A stretch of DNA of 35,914 nucleotides from Komarekiella atlantica HA4396-MV6 (GTDB lineage Bacteria; Cyanobacteriota; Cyanobacteriia; Cyanobacteriales; Nostocaceae). The stretch covers positions 1 through 35,914 of the forward strand of contig JAHHHK010000050.1 of the NCBI GenBank assembly GCA_019359395.1, written 5' to 3'. Made by a program: the position numbers and the translations under genes. The notes beneath the pieces are model-generated. The model did not search any database and was not told the origin of the DNA. It worked only from the letters and a program-made list of their open reading frames with translations. Below are positions 1-9,101 of the stretch, one piece after another; position 1 is the first letter of the stretch; each line of letters begins with the position of its first letter.

Positions 1-1728
1 ACTAAATTGAACTTAGATAATGTTTTATATAATTGCTATGGCCCGACAGAAGCTTCCATTGATGCAACTTTTTGGAGATGTCAGCGCGGCAACAATTACA
101 TTCTTGCTCCTATTGGTTGCCCCATTACCAATACACAGATTTATATCCTAGATGAAGATTTACAACCTGTGCCGGTTGGTGAATCTGGGGAACTGTATAT
201 CGGCGGTGCTGGACTTGCCCGCGGCTATCTTAACCGTCCTGATTTGACCAGAGAAAAATTTATTCTCAACCCTTTTAGCCAAGAGCCAGGAGCGCGACTG
301 TATAAAACTGGCGACTTAGCTCGTTACCTGGGTGATGGCAACATTGAGTATATTGGTCGCCTTGACTCCCAGATAAAAATCCGAGGCTTCCGCGTCGAAT
401 TAGGCGAAGTTGAGGCAGTACTATCTCAACACCCTGCTGTGCAGCAGTCTGTGGTGATAGCGCGGGAGGATGTCCCTGGAGATAAGCGCCTAGTAGCTTA
501 TGTTATTCTCAACTCCGAACAAGTAGCCATTATTGATAAACTACGGCACTTTCTCAAACAGAGATTGCCTGACTATATGGTTCCTTCAGCTTTTGTAATG
601 TTAGAAGCCTTGCCAATGACACCTAACGGCAAAGTAGACCGCCGTTCTTTACCAGAACCCCCTCAAACCAGACAAGAAACAGAAGCAATTGTCGTTCCCC
701 GCGATGAGGCAGAACTCCAACTAGCAAACATTTGGGAAAAAGTTCTCGGTATTCAGCCGATTGGCATCAGGGATAACTTCTTTGATTTAGGAGGAAACTC
801 TCTGCTAGCCTTGCGTCTGGTTGCACAAGTGGAGAAAGCTTTTAAAAAAAATTTACCCCTAGCGACGTTTTTCCAAAATCCGACTATTGAGCAACTAGCT
901 AAAATTCTGTGTCAATCAGGATTGCCAAAATCCTTATCTTATTTAGTACCAATTCAACCTAATGGTTCCAAACCACCTTTATTTTTATGTCAAGGTGTTA
1001 GCTTATATCAACCTCTAATTTCTTATTTAGGTTTAGAGCAACCTGTTTATGGATTGATAGCAGAGGATGGACAAGGAAGACCAGTTTATTTAAATCGAAT
1101 AGAGGAATTAGCAGCTCACTATATTGAAGAGATAAAAACTCTCCAACCTGAAGGCCCTTATCTTCTGGGAGGTTTATCTTTTGGAGGTGTTATAGCATTT
1201 GAAGTTGCTCAGCAATTGGTTTCACAAGGAGATCAGGTAGCTTTATTAGCTTTGTTTGATTCTTGTCTACCAGGCGCACAAAAAGTATTGCCAATGCCAA
1301 TTTACAAGAGACTCTTACATCACTTAAATCAGATTTTACAAATTGGCCCTAATTATTTATTAGAAATGCTCAAGCGGAAGATGAACATTTCTTATGGAAA
1401 AATTGCCTTCAAAAATAACTTTTTTAGGATTAAAAATCTCGAATATCTAATTAGGCGAGAGGCATATAACCAAGGAGTAAAAAAATATTCAATAAACTAT
1501 GTACCACAAGTTTATCCCGACCGTGTGACTCTGTTCAAAGCTATTGATAGGGATATCACTAATGTTGAGGTTGTTGAAGTTGAGCCGGGACTGGGTTGGA
1601 CTAAGTTGGCGGCTGGAGGATTGGAGATCCATGAAATTCCTGGCGATCATCATGGCATTTTGAAAGAGCCAAATGTTCAGTTATTGGCTGAAAAATTGAA
1701 GCTTTCTATAGACGAGAGGACAAAGTAG
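1..1728 (+). CDS. Non-ribosomal peptide synthetase, C-terminal part (A-PCP-TE), 5' truncated by window edge
   Basis: The reading frame is open from base 1, so this is the end of a longer gene. Residues here are numbered from base 7. The first 215 residues are the second half of an adenylation domain: A5 (YGPTE, about 11-15), A6 (GELYIGGAGLARGYL), A7 (YKTGDL), A8 (GRLDSQIKIRGFRVELGE) and A10 (NGKVDRRSL). A peptidyl-carrier domain follows, with DNFFDLGGNS placing the phosphopantetheine serine at 265. The last 250 residues are a type I thioesterase: nucleophile motif GLSFGG (Ser391), an aspartate in LFDS, and a histidine in GDHHG (548/549). A terminal TE means this is the final module, releasing the peptide or a cyclised product. 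The specificity-determining A3-A5 pocket lies mostly upstream, so the substrate cannot be read. The gene converges on the polysaccharide island and is probably unrelated to it. Confidence 0.95.
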   Translation, partial: TKLNLDNVLYNCYGPTEASIDATFWRCQRGNNYILAPIGCPITNTQIYILDEDLQPVPVGESGELYIGGAGLARGYLNRPDLTREKFILNPFSQEPGARLYKTGDLARYLGDGNIEYIGRLDSQIKIRGFRVELGEVEAVLSQHPAVQQSVVIAREDVPGDKRLVAYVILNSEQVAIIDKLRHFLKQRLPDYMVPSAFVMLEALPMTPNGKVDRRSLPEPPQTRQETEAIVVPRDEAELQLANIWEKVLGIQPIGIRDNFFDLGGNSLLALRLVAQVEKAFKKNLPLATFFQNPTIEQLAKILCQSGLPKSLSYLVPIQPNGSKPPLFLCQGVSLYQPLISYLGLEQPVYGLIAEDGQGRPVYLNRIEELAAHYIEEIKTLQPEGPYLLGGLSFGGVIAFEVAQQLVSQGDQVALLALFDSCLPGAQKVLPMPIYKRLLHHLNQILQIGPNYLLEMLKRKMNISYGKIAFKNNFFRIKNLEYLIRREAYNQGVKKYSINYVPQVYPDRVTLFKAIDRDITNVEVVEVEPGLGWTKLAAGGLEIHEIPGDHHGILKEPNVQLLAEKLKLSIDERTK

Positions 1729-1741
1729 GTTTGAGCCTATT

Positions 1742-1779
1742 AGTAAACAGTAAACAGTAAACAGTAAACAGTAAACAGT
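1742..1779. repeat. Heptamer tandem repeat, AGTAAAC x5
   Basis: Five exact head-to-tail copies of AGTAAAC plus a partial sixth lie 13 bases after the NRPS stop, followed by ATCAGTT. Short tandemly repeated heptamers are typical of Nostoc and Anabaena spacers. A degenerate inverted copy is at 10581-10603, just past the hepA stop. Confidence 0.9.
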
Positions 1780-1895
1780 TATCAGTTAAGATAATTGGGT
1801 TTAAGGGGAATTACTATATCGGCGATCGCAAACAAGCTGAAAACTAATAACCCAAAGCCGATTAGTGGCAAATCCGAATAAAATCAAAAATAACT

Positions 1896-1931
1896 ACAGA
1901 TGAACATAGATAAATATCGGTGTTCATCTGT
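1896..1931. terminator. Hairpin between convergent genes, probable bidirectional terminator
   Basis: A perfect 11-bp inverted repeat (ACAGATGAACA at 1896-1906, TGTTCATCTGT at 1921-1931) with a 14-nt loop lies between the NRPS stop at 1728 and the convergent glycosyltransferase stop at 1953. There is no long T run, so termination is inferred from position and symmetry. The surrounding sequence resembles dispersed repeats of cyanobacterial spacers. Confidence 0.6.
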
Positions 1932-1952
1932 GTTTATTTGTGGTTCGTGATA

Positions 1953-3074
1953 CTACGAAATACTTGGGATCGCAGAGCGAATTGTATGAATAAAGTTTTG
2001 GGCATAACGCTGCGTTGAGAAATCGCAGGCACGTTGTCGCGCTGCTAGTCCGACATTTCGGGCAAATTCTTGCTCGTCAAGATAGCGGAGAATGGCGATC
2101 GCTAATTTATCCGCATCGCCGTAAGGTGTTAATAGTCCATTAACGCCGTCAGTAATAATCTCAGTCGGGCCCCCAGCATCGCCAGCGATAATCGGTTTGC
2201 CCAACGCCATCGCTTCAATAATTACAATCCCAAACGGCTCTTTATCTGATGCATGTACAAATACATCCATTGCCTGTACCCATTCTGGGATGTTACGCTG
2301 TAGCCCAGCCATAATCACCCGCTCTTTCAAGCCTAGAGTTGCTATTTCTGCTTTTAAAAATTCCTCATAATCTGGTTCCAAATCGTGCTTACCGCCAACC
2401 ACTACACAATGGGCATCGGGGTATTTTTGCAAAACTTGGGGCATTGCTTGTACCAATACGTGCATTCCCTTCCATCGTTGCAATCGCCCGACAATTCCAA
2501 TTAACGGCCCGTGCAATGGTAAGCCCAACTTGCGGCGTGTTTCTTCAACAGAAGGCAAAGCAGTAGGCTCGAATCTATCTAGGGCGACACCAGGATAAAC
2601 TAAAGGTGTTGGTCTGTGGGGCCAAATCTGCGCTTGTGCTTGCTTACCATCTTTTGAGAGGGTGACGATCGCACGAGCAGGTATTAAAGTAGCAAGTCGT
2701 ACTAACCAAGTTTGATCACTAGGTACTTCTAGTTGATACCACACAGCGGGCAACCCCGCTAGCATCGCCGCTAAACCCCCAGATATATGAGTAATCCACA
2801 TCCAATTAACAATCATATCTGCACGTTCGCGGCGGGCGATCGCAGCTATCTGAAAAACAGCAGCAATAAAACGGTGAAGTTGGCGTAAACGACCGCTTTT
2901 AACAATTCGCGTATCAATGCCGAGGGACTTCACTTGTTCTACCATCGGCCCGTCTTCCAAAAATATCACCAACCACTCAACACCTGCATTACGTCCTTGA
3001 TGCATTAAATCCCAAAGCATCATTTCACCGCCACCTTTTTGCTCGGCTAGTGGCATCACAACTATAACTTTCAT
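1953..3074 (-). CDS. Glycosyltransferase family 4, last gene of the HEP-type island
   Basis: A 373-residue GT-B glycosyltransferase. The N-terminal half carries the acceptor-side signature with a glycine cluster (KGGGEMM, about 13-19). The C-terminal half has the nucleotide-sugar-binding fold: IVGRLQRWKG (194-203) and the E-x7-E motif EPFGIVIIE (Glu279/Glu287), followed by AGGPTEII. It should transfer a sugar from a nucleotide donor to a growing lipid-linked oligosaccharide at the cytoplasmic face of the membrane. The donor and linkage cannot be read from sequence. The ATG start has an AAAGG about 9 bases upstream. It lies 11 bases after the membrane polymerase gene, so the two are co-transcribed. 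By position it matches, from memory, the last gene of the Anabaena HEP island. Confidence 0.92.
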   Translation of the reverse strand: MKVIVVMPLAEQKGGGEMMLWDLMHQGRNAGVEWLVIFLEDGPMVEQVKSLGIDTRIVKSGRLRQLHRFIAAVFQIAAIARRERADMIVNWMWITHISGGLAAMLAGLPAVWYQLEVPSDQTWLVRLATLIPARAIVTLSKDGKQAQAQIWPHRPTPLVYPGVALDRFEPTALPSVEETRRKLGLPLHGPLIGIVGRLQRWKGMHVLVQAMPQVLQKYPDAHCVVVGGKHDLEPDYEEFLKAEIATLGLKERVIMAGLQRNIPEWVQAMDVFVHASDKEPFGIVIIEAMALGKPIIAGDAGGPTEIITDGVNGLLTPYGDADKLAIAILRYLDEQEFARNVGLAARQRACDFSTQRYAQNFIHTIRSAIPSIS

Positions 3075-3085
3075 AATTTAAACCT

Positions 3086-4525
3086 TTATTTTAATGTCGT
3101 AATTCCTTGATGTTGATAATACTTATGTGCCGCCATAGTCATAGCTAAAAAGCCCCAAAGAATCATACCTGCTACACTCAACATGCCACTACCAATAAAT
3201 AGCTGTGTAGAAGCACTAATCCCAATAGCACGGGCAGCACTGACAAAACTATCAAAACGGGCTTCACTATACTGACTAACGCTGAAAAGCATCAAGATTA
3301 ATCCACCCATATAAGGTATGGCTCCAAACCAGCCTAGAGTGAAGAACATATCTAAAATGCCGCTGTCAATTACAAAAACTTCTATTTGGCCGGTTTTTTC
3401 GTTAACCTTCCAGATATTTCCTAAACCGCTACCTAGACCGTTAGAAAGGGCTAGACCAAGGTTTCTGTCATAACTCCCCGATCTATCTTTAAAACTGCCA
3501 TCTTCTTGAAGATGATAAAAAGTTTCTAACCGACTACCAATAACTGTAGAAAGTGGTTCGATGGTTGCTAAGGGAATAACACACATTGCCATCACCAGAA
3601 TTATTGTAATTAGGCGCATTTGAATACGAGCTTTAACTGAACCCATAATCATAATTACTCCTAATAACCAACCGCCCCAGTTAGTACGTGCTTGTGCTAG
3701 TAAAAAAGACAAGTAACCAACAGCTGAGGCAGGAAAAATTAATTTTCCCGAACTGGTAAATAACAATAACAACCCAGCTTGCATGACGGAGCCAAACGGC
3801 CCAACTGAGTGCAGTGTGCTCCACACGCGCATCCCAAAAGGTACTGGGTTTCCCGAACTGGTAAACAGTTTTGATTCTATTAACCAGTAACGATCCCACT
3901 CAGGAGCTACCACGAATTGATATATGCCATAAGCTCCTGTAATCAAAACGCACCAAAGAAATGTGCGCTGAATGTTCTGGCGATAACTGGGATAATCTCG
4001 CCAGTTTGTGAATAAGTGAAAAGCAAAGATAATTGGACTTAGCCAATCTAGAAGACCGCGTGCTACAGGAATTGGTGAGTTATAAATTAGCCCGACCAAA
4101 AAGCCATAAAACACGCCGACAAAACCCAAGATAAAAGGTAAGCCACCTTGGCGGTAAGCAGCAGGAAGGTGACGTAAGAAACTCCCTATGGTAACAAACA
4201 CCACCAAGTAGGGTGCGATGAGCATCTGACGGGTGGGATCCCAGCCAACTCGATAATCAACTAAGCGGGTAGCTAAGGGCGTAAGAAACCATATCCACCA
4301 GGTAAAACCGATGTAGAGAATGGGATGACGCAAGTATAAAAATACGGCTACAAGCAAAGCTGTCACGGGATAAATCAGGCGCAATAAAGCAGCAGCGCCA
4401 GCAAAATAGCAAGCTATAGTTACGAATAGAAAGCCGAGGATGACAATCCAACCTTGTGGCGATCGCTCTTTGGGAGAAAAGTTTTCTTTTAAAAAACTAT
4501 TGAAAAGTATCTGCTTGGAAATCAC
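3086..4525 (-). CDS. Wzy/WaaL-like O-antigen polymerase or ligase, multi-pass membrane protein
   Basis: A 479-residue hydrophobic protein with roughly ten to twelve membrane segments and one large hydrophilic loop at about 325-390. The stretch LLAQARTNWGGW (275-286) resembles the conserved (S/A)RTxWxG signature of the Wzy_C family, and the loop contains the GSRL...YDRN pattern usual in that family. The likely role is periplasmic polymerisation of polysaccharide repeat units, or their ligation to an acceptor. These two activities cannot be separated by sequence. Translation probably starts at GTG (4525), 7 bases after a GGAG site; the nearby ATG is in another frame. It is followed after 11 bases by the last glycosyltransferase. 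It is the only polymerase candidate in the island. Confidence 0.85.
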   Translation of the reverse strand: MISKQILFNSFLKENFSPKERSPQGWIVILGFLFVTIACYFAGAAALLRLIYPVTALLVAVFLYLRHPILYIGFTWWIWFLTPLATRLVDYRVGWDPTRQMLIAPYLVVFVTIGSFLRHLPAAYRQGGLPFILGFVGVFYGFLVGLIYNSPIPVARGLLDWLSPIIFAFHLFTNWRDYPSYRQNIQRTFLWCVLITGAYGIYQFVVAPEWDRYWLIESKLFTSSGNPVPFGMRVWSTLHSVGPFGSVMQAGLLLLFTSSGKLIFPASAVGYLSFLLAQARTNWGGWLLGVIMIMGSVKARIQMRLITIILVMAMCVIPLATIEPLSTVIGSRLETFYHLQEDGSFKDRSGSYDRNLGLALSNGLGSGLGNIWKVNEKTGQIEVFVIDSGILDMFFTLGWFGAIPYMGGLILMLFSVSQYSEARFDSFVSAARAIGISASTQLFIGSGMLSVAGMILWGFLAMTMAAHKYYQHQGITTLK

Positions 4526-4562
4526 TATACATCTCCACCATGCAGGTTATTTAGTGAAAAGT

Positions 4563-4612
4563 TTTAAACGCAAAGGGGCGCAGAGGAAAGCGCGGAGGGG
4601 CACAGAGTTCAC
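4563..4612. repeat. Dispersed intergenic repeat fragment (CGCAGAGG/CGCGGAGGGGCACAGAG type)
   Basis: The spacer between the polymerase and the next GT2 carries a purine-rich block with repeated CGCARAGG-like units. It resembles the AACGCAGAGG repeats scattered through Nostocales spacers. Similar blocks are at 23821-23903 and 35162-35230. Family membership is from recollection, not a search. Confidence 0.5.
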
Positions 4613-4619
4613 GCTGTTC

Positions 4620-5543
4620 TTACAGAATTTTGAATTGCTGATATGCTTGCCAACGCCCACGCCAGGATGCTAGCAACTTTTTACCCGCCAGCTGGCCTTG
4701 GCTGGGCAGAAGTCTTAGCCATTGTACTAAGCCCAAGCTATCGCGTGTGCCAACGAATACAGCCCAGAGTAAAAAGGCGGTACGGCTGATAGATGGCAGA
4801 TGTTCTAATAAAACTAGAGTTTCGTTATGAACTAAATTAATAAAGGCAATTTCATTAAAGTTATTTCGCTGATCTTCATCAAAACGTTGGGCTGGAAAAT
4901 GGTCTACAGCCACTTGGGGGTCGTAAATTATCTGCCAACCAGCCCGCTTGAGAGTCAGAGTAAATGCCATTTCAAAGTGTACTTGTGCCCCTGTACCTCG
5001 CATCCGTTCATCAAAGCGCAATTGTCCGTATGCCTGGGTACGAAAACTCATGTTTACGCCCTTGAGAATATCGACTTCGCGGGGTTCTCCGACTCCCAGG
5101 TGATGGTTGCCAATCACGCGCCCAAACCACTGCAACTGACCGACTACTAGGCGGGAATCGTCTTCTAGTTTGCTACCGTGGTGTATCCAGTCGCGCCCAC
5201 CTACGCCGCCGATGCGACTATCACAGATAAAGTGAGCGTTGATCCGCTCTAACCAATCTGGGTGAGGTGCGGCATCATCATCGGTAATTGAAACAATATC
5301 GCCTTCTACTACTGCTAGTCCAGCGTTAAGGGCTGCCACTACCCCCGGTTGCGTTACCTTCACAGTATGTAGTGGCAGGTTGTGCGCTTTGTATTGGTCA
5401 AGGAATTGCCAGGTTTCCGCATCTGTATCACGCACAACTACTATCACTTGATCGGCTGGTTTAGTTTGCTCCTGTAGCGCCGAAAGGCAACGGCAAAGAT
5501 CTAGAGGACGGCGATAGGTCGGGATGAGAACGGTGTTCTGCAT
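4620..5543 (-). CDS. Glycosyltransferase family 2 (GT-A)
   Basis: A 307-residue GT2 enzyme. The N-terminus opens directly with VLIPTYRRP and a nucleotide-binding Rossmann-like fold. The metal-binding DDD motif is at 88-90 (ITDDDAAPHPDW), followed by GGVGGRDW. It should use a nucleotide sugar plus a divalent metal to extend the polysaccharide repeat unit. The ATG at 5543 is well supported: GGAG lies 7 bases upstream and the conserved fold begins at residue 4. That start lies inside the preceding glycosyltransferase gene, giving an 83-base overlap in a different frame and suggesting translational coupling. Donor sugar unknown. Confidence 0.92.
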   Translation of the reverse strand: MQNTVLIPTYRRPLDLCRCLSALQEQTKPADQVIVVVRDTDAETWQFLDQYKAHNLPLHTVKVTQPGVVAALNAGLAVVEGDIVSITDDDAAPHPDWLERINAHFICDSRIGGVGGRDWIHHGSKLEDDSRLVVGQLQWFGRVIGNHHLGVGEPREVDILKGVNMSFRTQAYGQLRFDERMRGTGAQVHFEMAFTLTLKRAGWQIIYDPQVAVDHFPAQRFDEDQRNNFNEIAFINLVHNETLVLLEHLPSISRTAFLLWAVFVGTRDSLGLVQWLRLLPSQGQLAGKKLLASWRGRWQAYQQFKIL

Positions 5544-6684
5544 TGCTTAACTCCTCGAATAGATCCACATAAGTTTGCGCCATAGTAGTCCAGCTGTGTT
5601 GTTCTGCTACAGAGCGAGCTGCTTGACCCATCTGTTGCATTAAGATGCGTTCGCCCTTGGCGTTGGCGGAGCCATCGCTTACTAACGACAACAGTGCTGC
5701 TGCTAAAGCATCGGTATCGTCTGAGTTGGGCAAGACGACTCCACATTCTGGTGTTACTAATTCTGCACCACCTGTCGCTGTAGCAGTGATTACAGGCAAT
5801 CCAGAGGCGAGTGCTTCTAACAATACAAGCGTGCAAGCTTCATAACGGGAAGGAAAAACGAATAAATTTACCGCCCGCATAATTTCGGCAATATCACGTC
5901 GATATCCGACAAAATGCACGCGCTCATTTAATCCCAGAGATGCTGCTAGCTGGGGGAAGGGGCTACCTTCAGTGTTACCCACCACTACTAAATGTAAGTC
6001 GGGAACTTTTACCAAGGCGTGCAACACGGTATCCAAATTCTTCCTAGGTGTGCGGATGTCTCCGGCAAATAATGCTAGGGTGACATTTTCTGGGAGTCCT
6101 AATTTTTGCCGAGATACTACACCAGGAGCAAATTCTTGTAAATCAACTCCATTGACTATTACCCGAATTCGAGAACGGGGAACGCCAATATCAACTAATT
6201 CTTGTGCTACCTTTTCGGATACAGCTACGACGACTTTCGCAGTTTGAAAAGCTTGTTTTTCCCAACGGGCATTTAAAGCAGTAAAAAGCCACTGATAAAG
6301 ACCATACAAATCTCGGCGGTTGCGGGAAATATGAACAGGCGATCGCAACCATGAACTGTGGACAAAATGTACAGCATTCACATCAGCAGCAGTCATACTA
6401 ATTGCTCCATTGACTTTAAGCAAGTCAATGCCAAAGCGATGTTTCCGTAACCAATCTGCGCTTTTCTTAGCAAATATAAAATTCCGAATGAATTCAGTTG
6501 GATATCCTTTAACTGGAATTGCTATCCAGTTAACTTGGCTATCATTTTCTAGTTCTGGTGCAATTTCACTTGCTAATAATGTCAGGTGATGACCGCGATG
6601 AATTGCTTCTTTTGCAACCTCATAATTTACCCGTCCTTGACCATCACCTCGTTTAACTTTATGGGTAACAATACACAGTTTCAC
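5461..6684 (-). CDS. Glycosyltransferase family 4
   Basis: A 407-residue GT-B enzyme: N-terminal acceptor domain (MKLCIVTHKVKRGDGQGRV), then the C-terminal donor domain with LFAGDIRTPRKN (205-216) and E-x7-E at Glu282/Glu290 in EACTLVLLE, followed by ATGGAELV. The likely start is GTG at 6684 with GAGGT 5 bases upstream. The last 27 codons overlap the next GT2 gene and encode a Ser/Pro-rich tail unlike the family's usual end, as if the original stop was lost and the frame ran on. Context is the HEP-type island; the transferred sugar cannot be told. Confidence 0.92.
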   Translation of the reverse strand: MKLCIVTHKVKRGDGQGRVNYEVAKEAIHRGHHLTLLASEIAPELENDSQVNWIAIPVKGYPTEFIRNFIFAKKSADWLRKHRFGIDLLKVNGAISMTAADVNAVHFVHSSWLRSPVHISRNRRDLYGLYQWLFTALNARWEKQAFQTAKVVVAVSEKVAQELVDIGVPRSRIRVIVNGVDLQEFAPGVVSRQKLGLPENVTLALFAGDIRTPRKNLDTVLHALVKVPDLHLVVVGNTEGSPFPQLAASLGLNERVHFVGYRRDIAEIMRAVNLFVFPSRYEACTLVLLEALASGLPVITATATGGAELVTPECGVVLPNSDDTDALAAALLSLVSDGSANAKGERILMQQMGQAARSVAEQHSWTTMAQTYVDLFEELSNAEHRSHPDLSPSSRSLPLPFGATGAN

Positions 6685-6723
6685 GTCCTACCTCTACCAA
6701 TAGTTTAAATTTAATTAGCTCAA

Positions 6724-7716
6724 TTATTTCGATATCTCTAACAACTTACTTGCCAAAAGTTGCGGAGTAAAGCTGAGAGTTAGTGCTGCTATAGTTCGCA
6801 AATTAAATCTTTGTTTGTTCAACACTTGCCAAAAATAAGGGCGTGCGGCTGTTGTCTGATTAATTCGTAGTAAACCAATTCCCAAAGTAGTATTAGCAGC
6901 TAACCATTGTTCTTGAAAGTATGTTTTAAATTCTTGTAAACGAGTATCTTCCATAAACACTTTGTAGCAAAACATTTCGCTTTTGGCTTTGCGAATTTTT
7001 GCTTGTACATCTCGACCACCACTAAGCATAGTGTCAGTTTGTTCATGGACACGATATTGCGTTAGTCTTTCTGGATAATAATAAGCACCACGCCCAGATA
7101 TACAACAGAGATAAGTTAAATATAAATCCCACATCCCACCAACTTCTGGAGGAATACTATCCCAATCAATAACATCATTGCGAATTACACAAGCGGCGGC
7201 AGTGGCTATACTTTTATTTATTAGCCCAATTGTAAAAAAAGATTGATGAATGCCTTGTGCCAGTTTATCTCGTTTATAAGCACGTGTATTTTCTTCAGTT
7301 CCAATATCATTAATTTTGCCATGTGCATCTATAATGTATTGGTCACAGAAAGCGAGAACTAGTTCGGAATTTTTTTCGAGAATTGGTACAAGCTTTGCTA
7401 AAAAACTTTCATTCCATATATCATCATCATGAAGGCTAGCAACGTATTTACCTTGCGCCATTTTGAAGCCATGTTGTTGATTAGCAAACATGCCGATATT
7501 TTGTGGTTGTCGCCACAATTTTATGCGTGAATCATTAAAAGATTCGATAATAGCTTGGGGATTTTCTCGACTACAATTATCAGAAACAATAATTTCAATG
7601 TTTTGATAAGTTTGTTTAACAGCACTAGCGATCGCTAGCTTAAGATACTCTGGACGATTATATGTTGGAATAATAACACTGACTAAAGGATGTTGATATT
7701 TTTGACTTGATAACAT
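6724..7716 (-). CDS. Glycosyltransferase family 2 (GT-A)
   Basis: A 330-residue GT2 enzyme with VSVIIPTYNRP at 12-22, VSDNCS at 44-49 and the metal-binding LHDDD at 95-99. The catalytic domain takes up about the first 220 residues. The last 100 are helix-rich with no membrane segment, so this is a soluble or peripheral transferase rather than a synthase. It lies in line with its neighbours (39 bases before the next gene, 83 bases after the previous one). Probable role: addition of one sugar of the repeat unit or a side branch. Confidence 0.92.
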   Translation of the reverse strand: MLSSQKYQHPLVSVIIPTYNRPEYLKLAIASAVKQTYQNIEIIVSDNCSRENPQAIIESFNDSRIKLWRQPQNIGMFANQQHGFKMAQGKYVASLHDDDIWNESFLAKLVPILEKNSELVLAFCDQYIIDAHGKINDIGTEENTRAYKRDKLAQGIHQSFFTIGLINKSIATAAACVIRNDVIDWDSIPPEVGGMWDLYLTYLCCISGRGAYYYPERLTQYRVHEQTDTMLSGGRDVQAKIRKAKSEMFCYKVFMEDTRLQEFKTYFQEQWLAANTTLGIGLLRINQTTAARPYFWQVLNKQRFNLRTIAALTLSFTPQLLASKLLEISK

Positions 7717-7799
7717 ATTTTTACTTTGTATTTTGTCCGGTAAAAGTTGTCCCCCAAAGCAGCCAAATTGGCTTGATTTATTTTAATAGCTTAATTAGT

Positions 7800-8966
7800 T
7801 CAAATAGAAAAATCATATATGATTTTTTCATAAATTTCTTGGAGATGTTTTACATGAACATCCATTGTAAGTTCTTTTATCAAAAAAGCATGACCTTGTT
7901 CGCCAATTTGGCGACTTTTTTGATAATCTCTGTCCAGTTCATTAATAGCATCAGCCAGCTTTTTAATATCATTAGCTGGCACAAGAATACCTGTTTCACC
8001 ATCGCGTAAGTGTTCTGGAATACCTCCAACTGCGCTGGCAATTACAGGTCGATAACGAGCATAAGCTTCAAGAGTAACAAGTCCAGCAGGTTCAGGCCAA
8101 ACACTAGGAAATATAACTGCAAAACACTGTTGATAAAGTGTATTTAATTTGTCACCCTCACACCAACCGTGCCAAGTGATCCGGTTATTCAATCCTAGTG
8201 AACTAGCTAATTTTTCTAATCGCAGCTTATCCCATCCTTCACCTGCTATATCAAGATGAATTTGCGGATTTATATGTACTAAAGTTTTTAGCAACCATTC
8301 CAGTCCTTTATCAGGTACAATCCGGCCAACAAAAAGAATTCTATGATTTTGATGAATTTCTAAACTTAGGGGTTTTGTGCCAATTGGGGGTACTGAAGTA
8401 CCACAACGCAGAGTAATAATTTTCTCAGACGGCACACCATTCTTTATTAACTGTTCTCGGACATAATTGCTATTAGCAACAACTGTAATTTTTAGATTAT
8501 TTAATATATTTAAAACTTGCTGAGAGTGCAGAAATTCCTTAACCGCTCTTTGAGGTCTGCGGCTACCACAGCCATCTACTACTTTGCCCCAAGTACATCC
8601 CAAATATGAGAAATTTCGCTCGCAAACTATACCCTGACCTGCTAAATATTTTGTGCCACTAGGACAGTAGGTTGAATGATTATGAACAGTGAAGACTGCG
8701 GGACATTTACCTGTAAGCCCTAATAATAAATCTGGACTATGAATATGAACTAATTTCAATTGGCTTTGGTCAACATTCTGAAGAGATTTGATAACGCGAT
8801 CGCTTACACCAGGTAGTTGATGATTAATCAGAGAAGTTAAATAAGTTTCCGCTCCTCCGCTTCCATTTATTTCAAAGCCAGAACAGTGATAAATCAGTTT
8901 TTCATCAAATACTTCCTGTGAGATTATTTTTTGATATTCCTTATTTTCTTTAATTAAATTCGACAT
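7800..8966 (-). CDS. Glycosyltransferase family 4 with a four-cysteine insert
   Basis: A 388-residue GT-B enzyme. The donor domain shows LFVGRIVPDKGLEWLL (211-226) and E-x7-E in EPAGLVTLE (Glu292/Glu300), followed by VGGIPE. The acceptor domain has HNHSTYCPSG near 95-104 and then further cysteines at 115, 124 and 133. The four cysteines (101, 115, 124, 133) form a small cluster that recurs in a subset of GT4 enzymes and may hold a metal or disulphides. The ATG start at 8966 has GGGGA about 8 bases upstream. A strong hairpin lies between it and the preceding glycosyltransferase gene. Donor sugar unknown. Confidence 0.92.
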   Translation of the reverse strand: MSNLIKENKEYQKIISQEVFDEKLIYHCSGFEINGSGGAETYLTSLINHQLPGVSDRVIKSLQNVDQSQLKLVHIHSPDLLLGLTGKCPAVFTVHNHSTYCPSGTKYLAGQGIVCERNFSYLGCTWGKVVDGCGSRRPQRAVKEFLHSQQVLNILNNLKITVVANSNYVREQLIKNGVPSEKIITLRCGTSVPPIGTKPLSLEIHQNHRILFVGRIVPDKGLEWLLKTLVHINPQIHLDIAGEGWDKLRLEKLASSLGLNNRITWHGWCEGDKLNTLYQQCFAVIFPSVWPEPAGLVTLEAYARYRPVIASAVGGIPEHLRDGETGILVPANDIKKLADAINELDRDYQKSRQIGEQGHAFLIKELTMDVHVKHLQEIYEKIIYDFSI

Positions 8967-9019
8967 TTTTAATCCCCGGTGATTTTCAAGCCTAACTAGA
9001 TTTAACCTCTTACATAAAT

Positions 9020-9050
9020 ATTATTTGCATCTATACGTGATGCAAATAAT
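9020..9050 (-). terminator. Perfect 12-bp stem-loop between two glycosyltransferase genes
   Basis: ATTATTTGCATC (9020-9031) and GATGCAAATAAT (9039-9050) pair perfectly around a 7-nt loop, 52 bases after the upstream glycosyltransferase stop. It is AT-rich and lacks a trailing T run, so it may be a weak terminator, an mRNA-stability element or an operator. Confidence 0.55.
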
Positions 9051-9101
9051 GGCAAAAAGTTACGTATGCCCAAAGTTTATGATTAACTTATATTCAATGT
9101 T

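Noticed and set aside
1742-1779. CRISPR-like array
   Set aside because: The units are 7 bases with no spacers; this is a simple tandem heptamer repeat.
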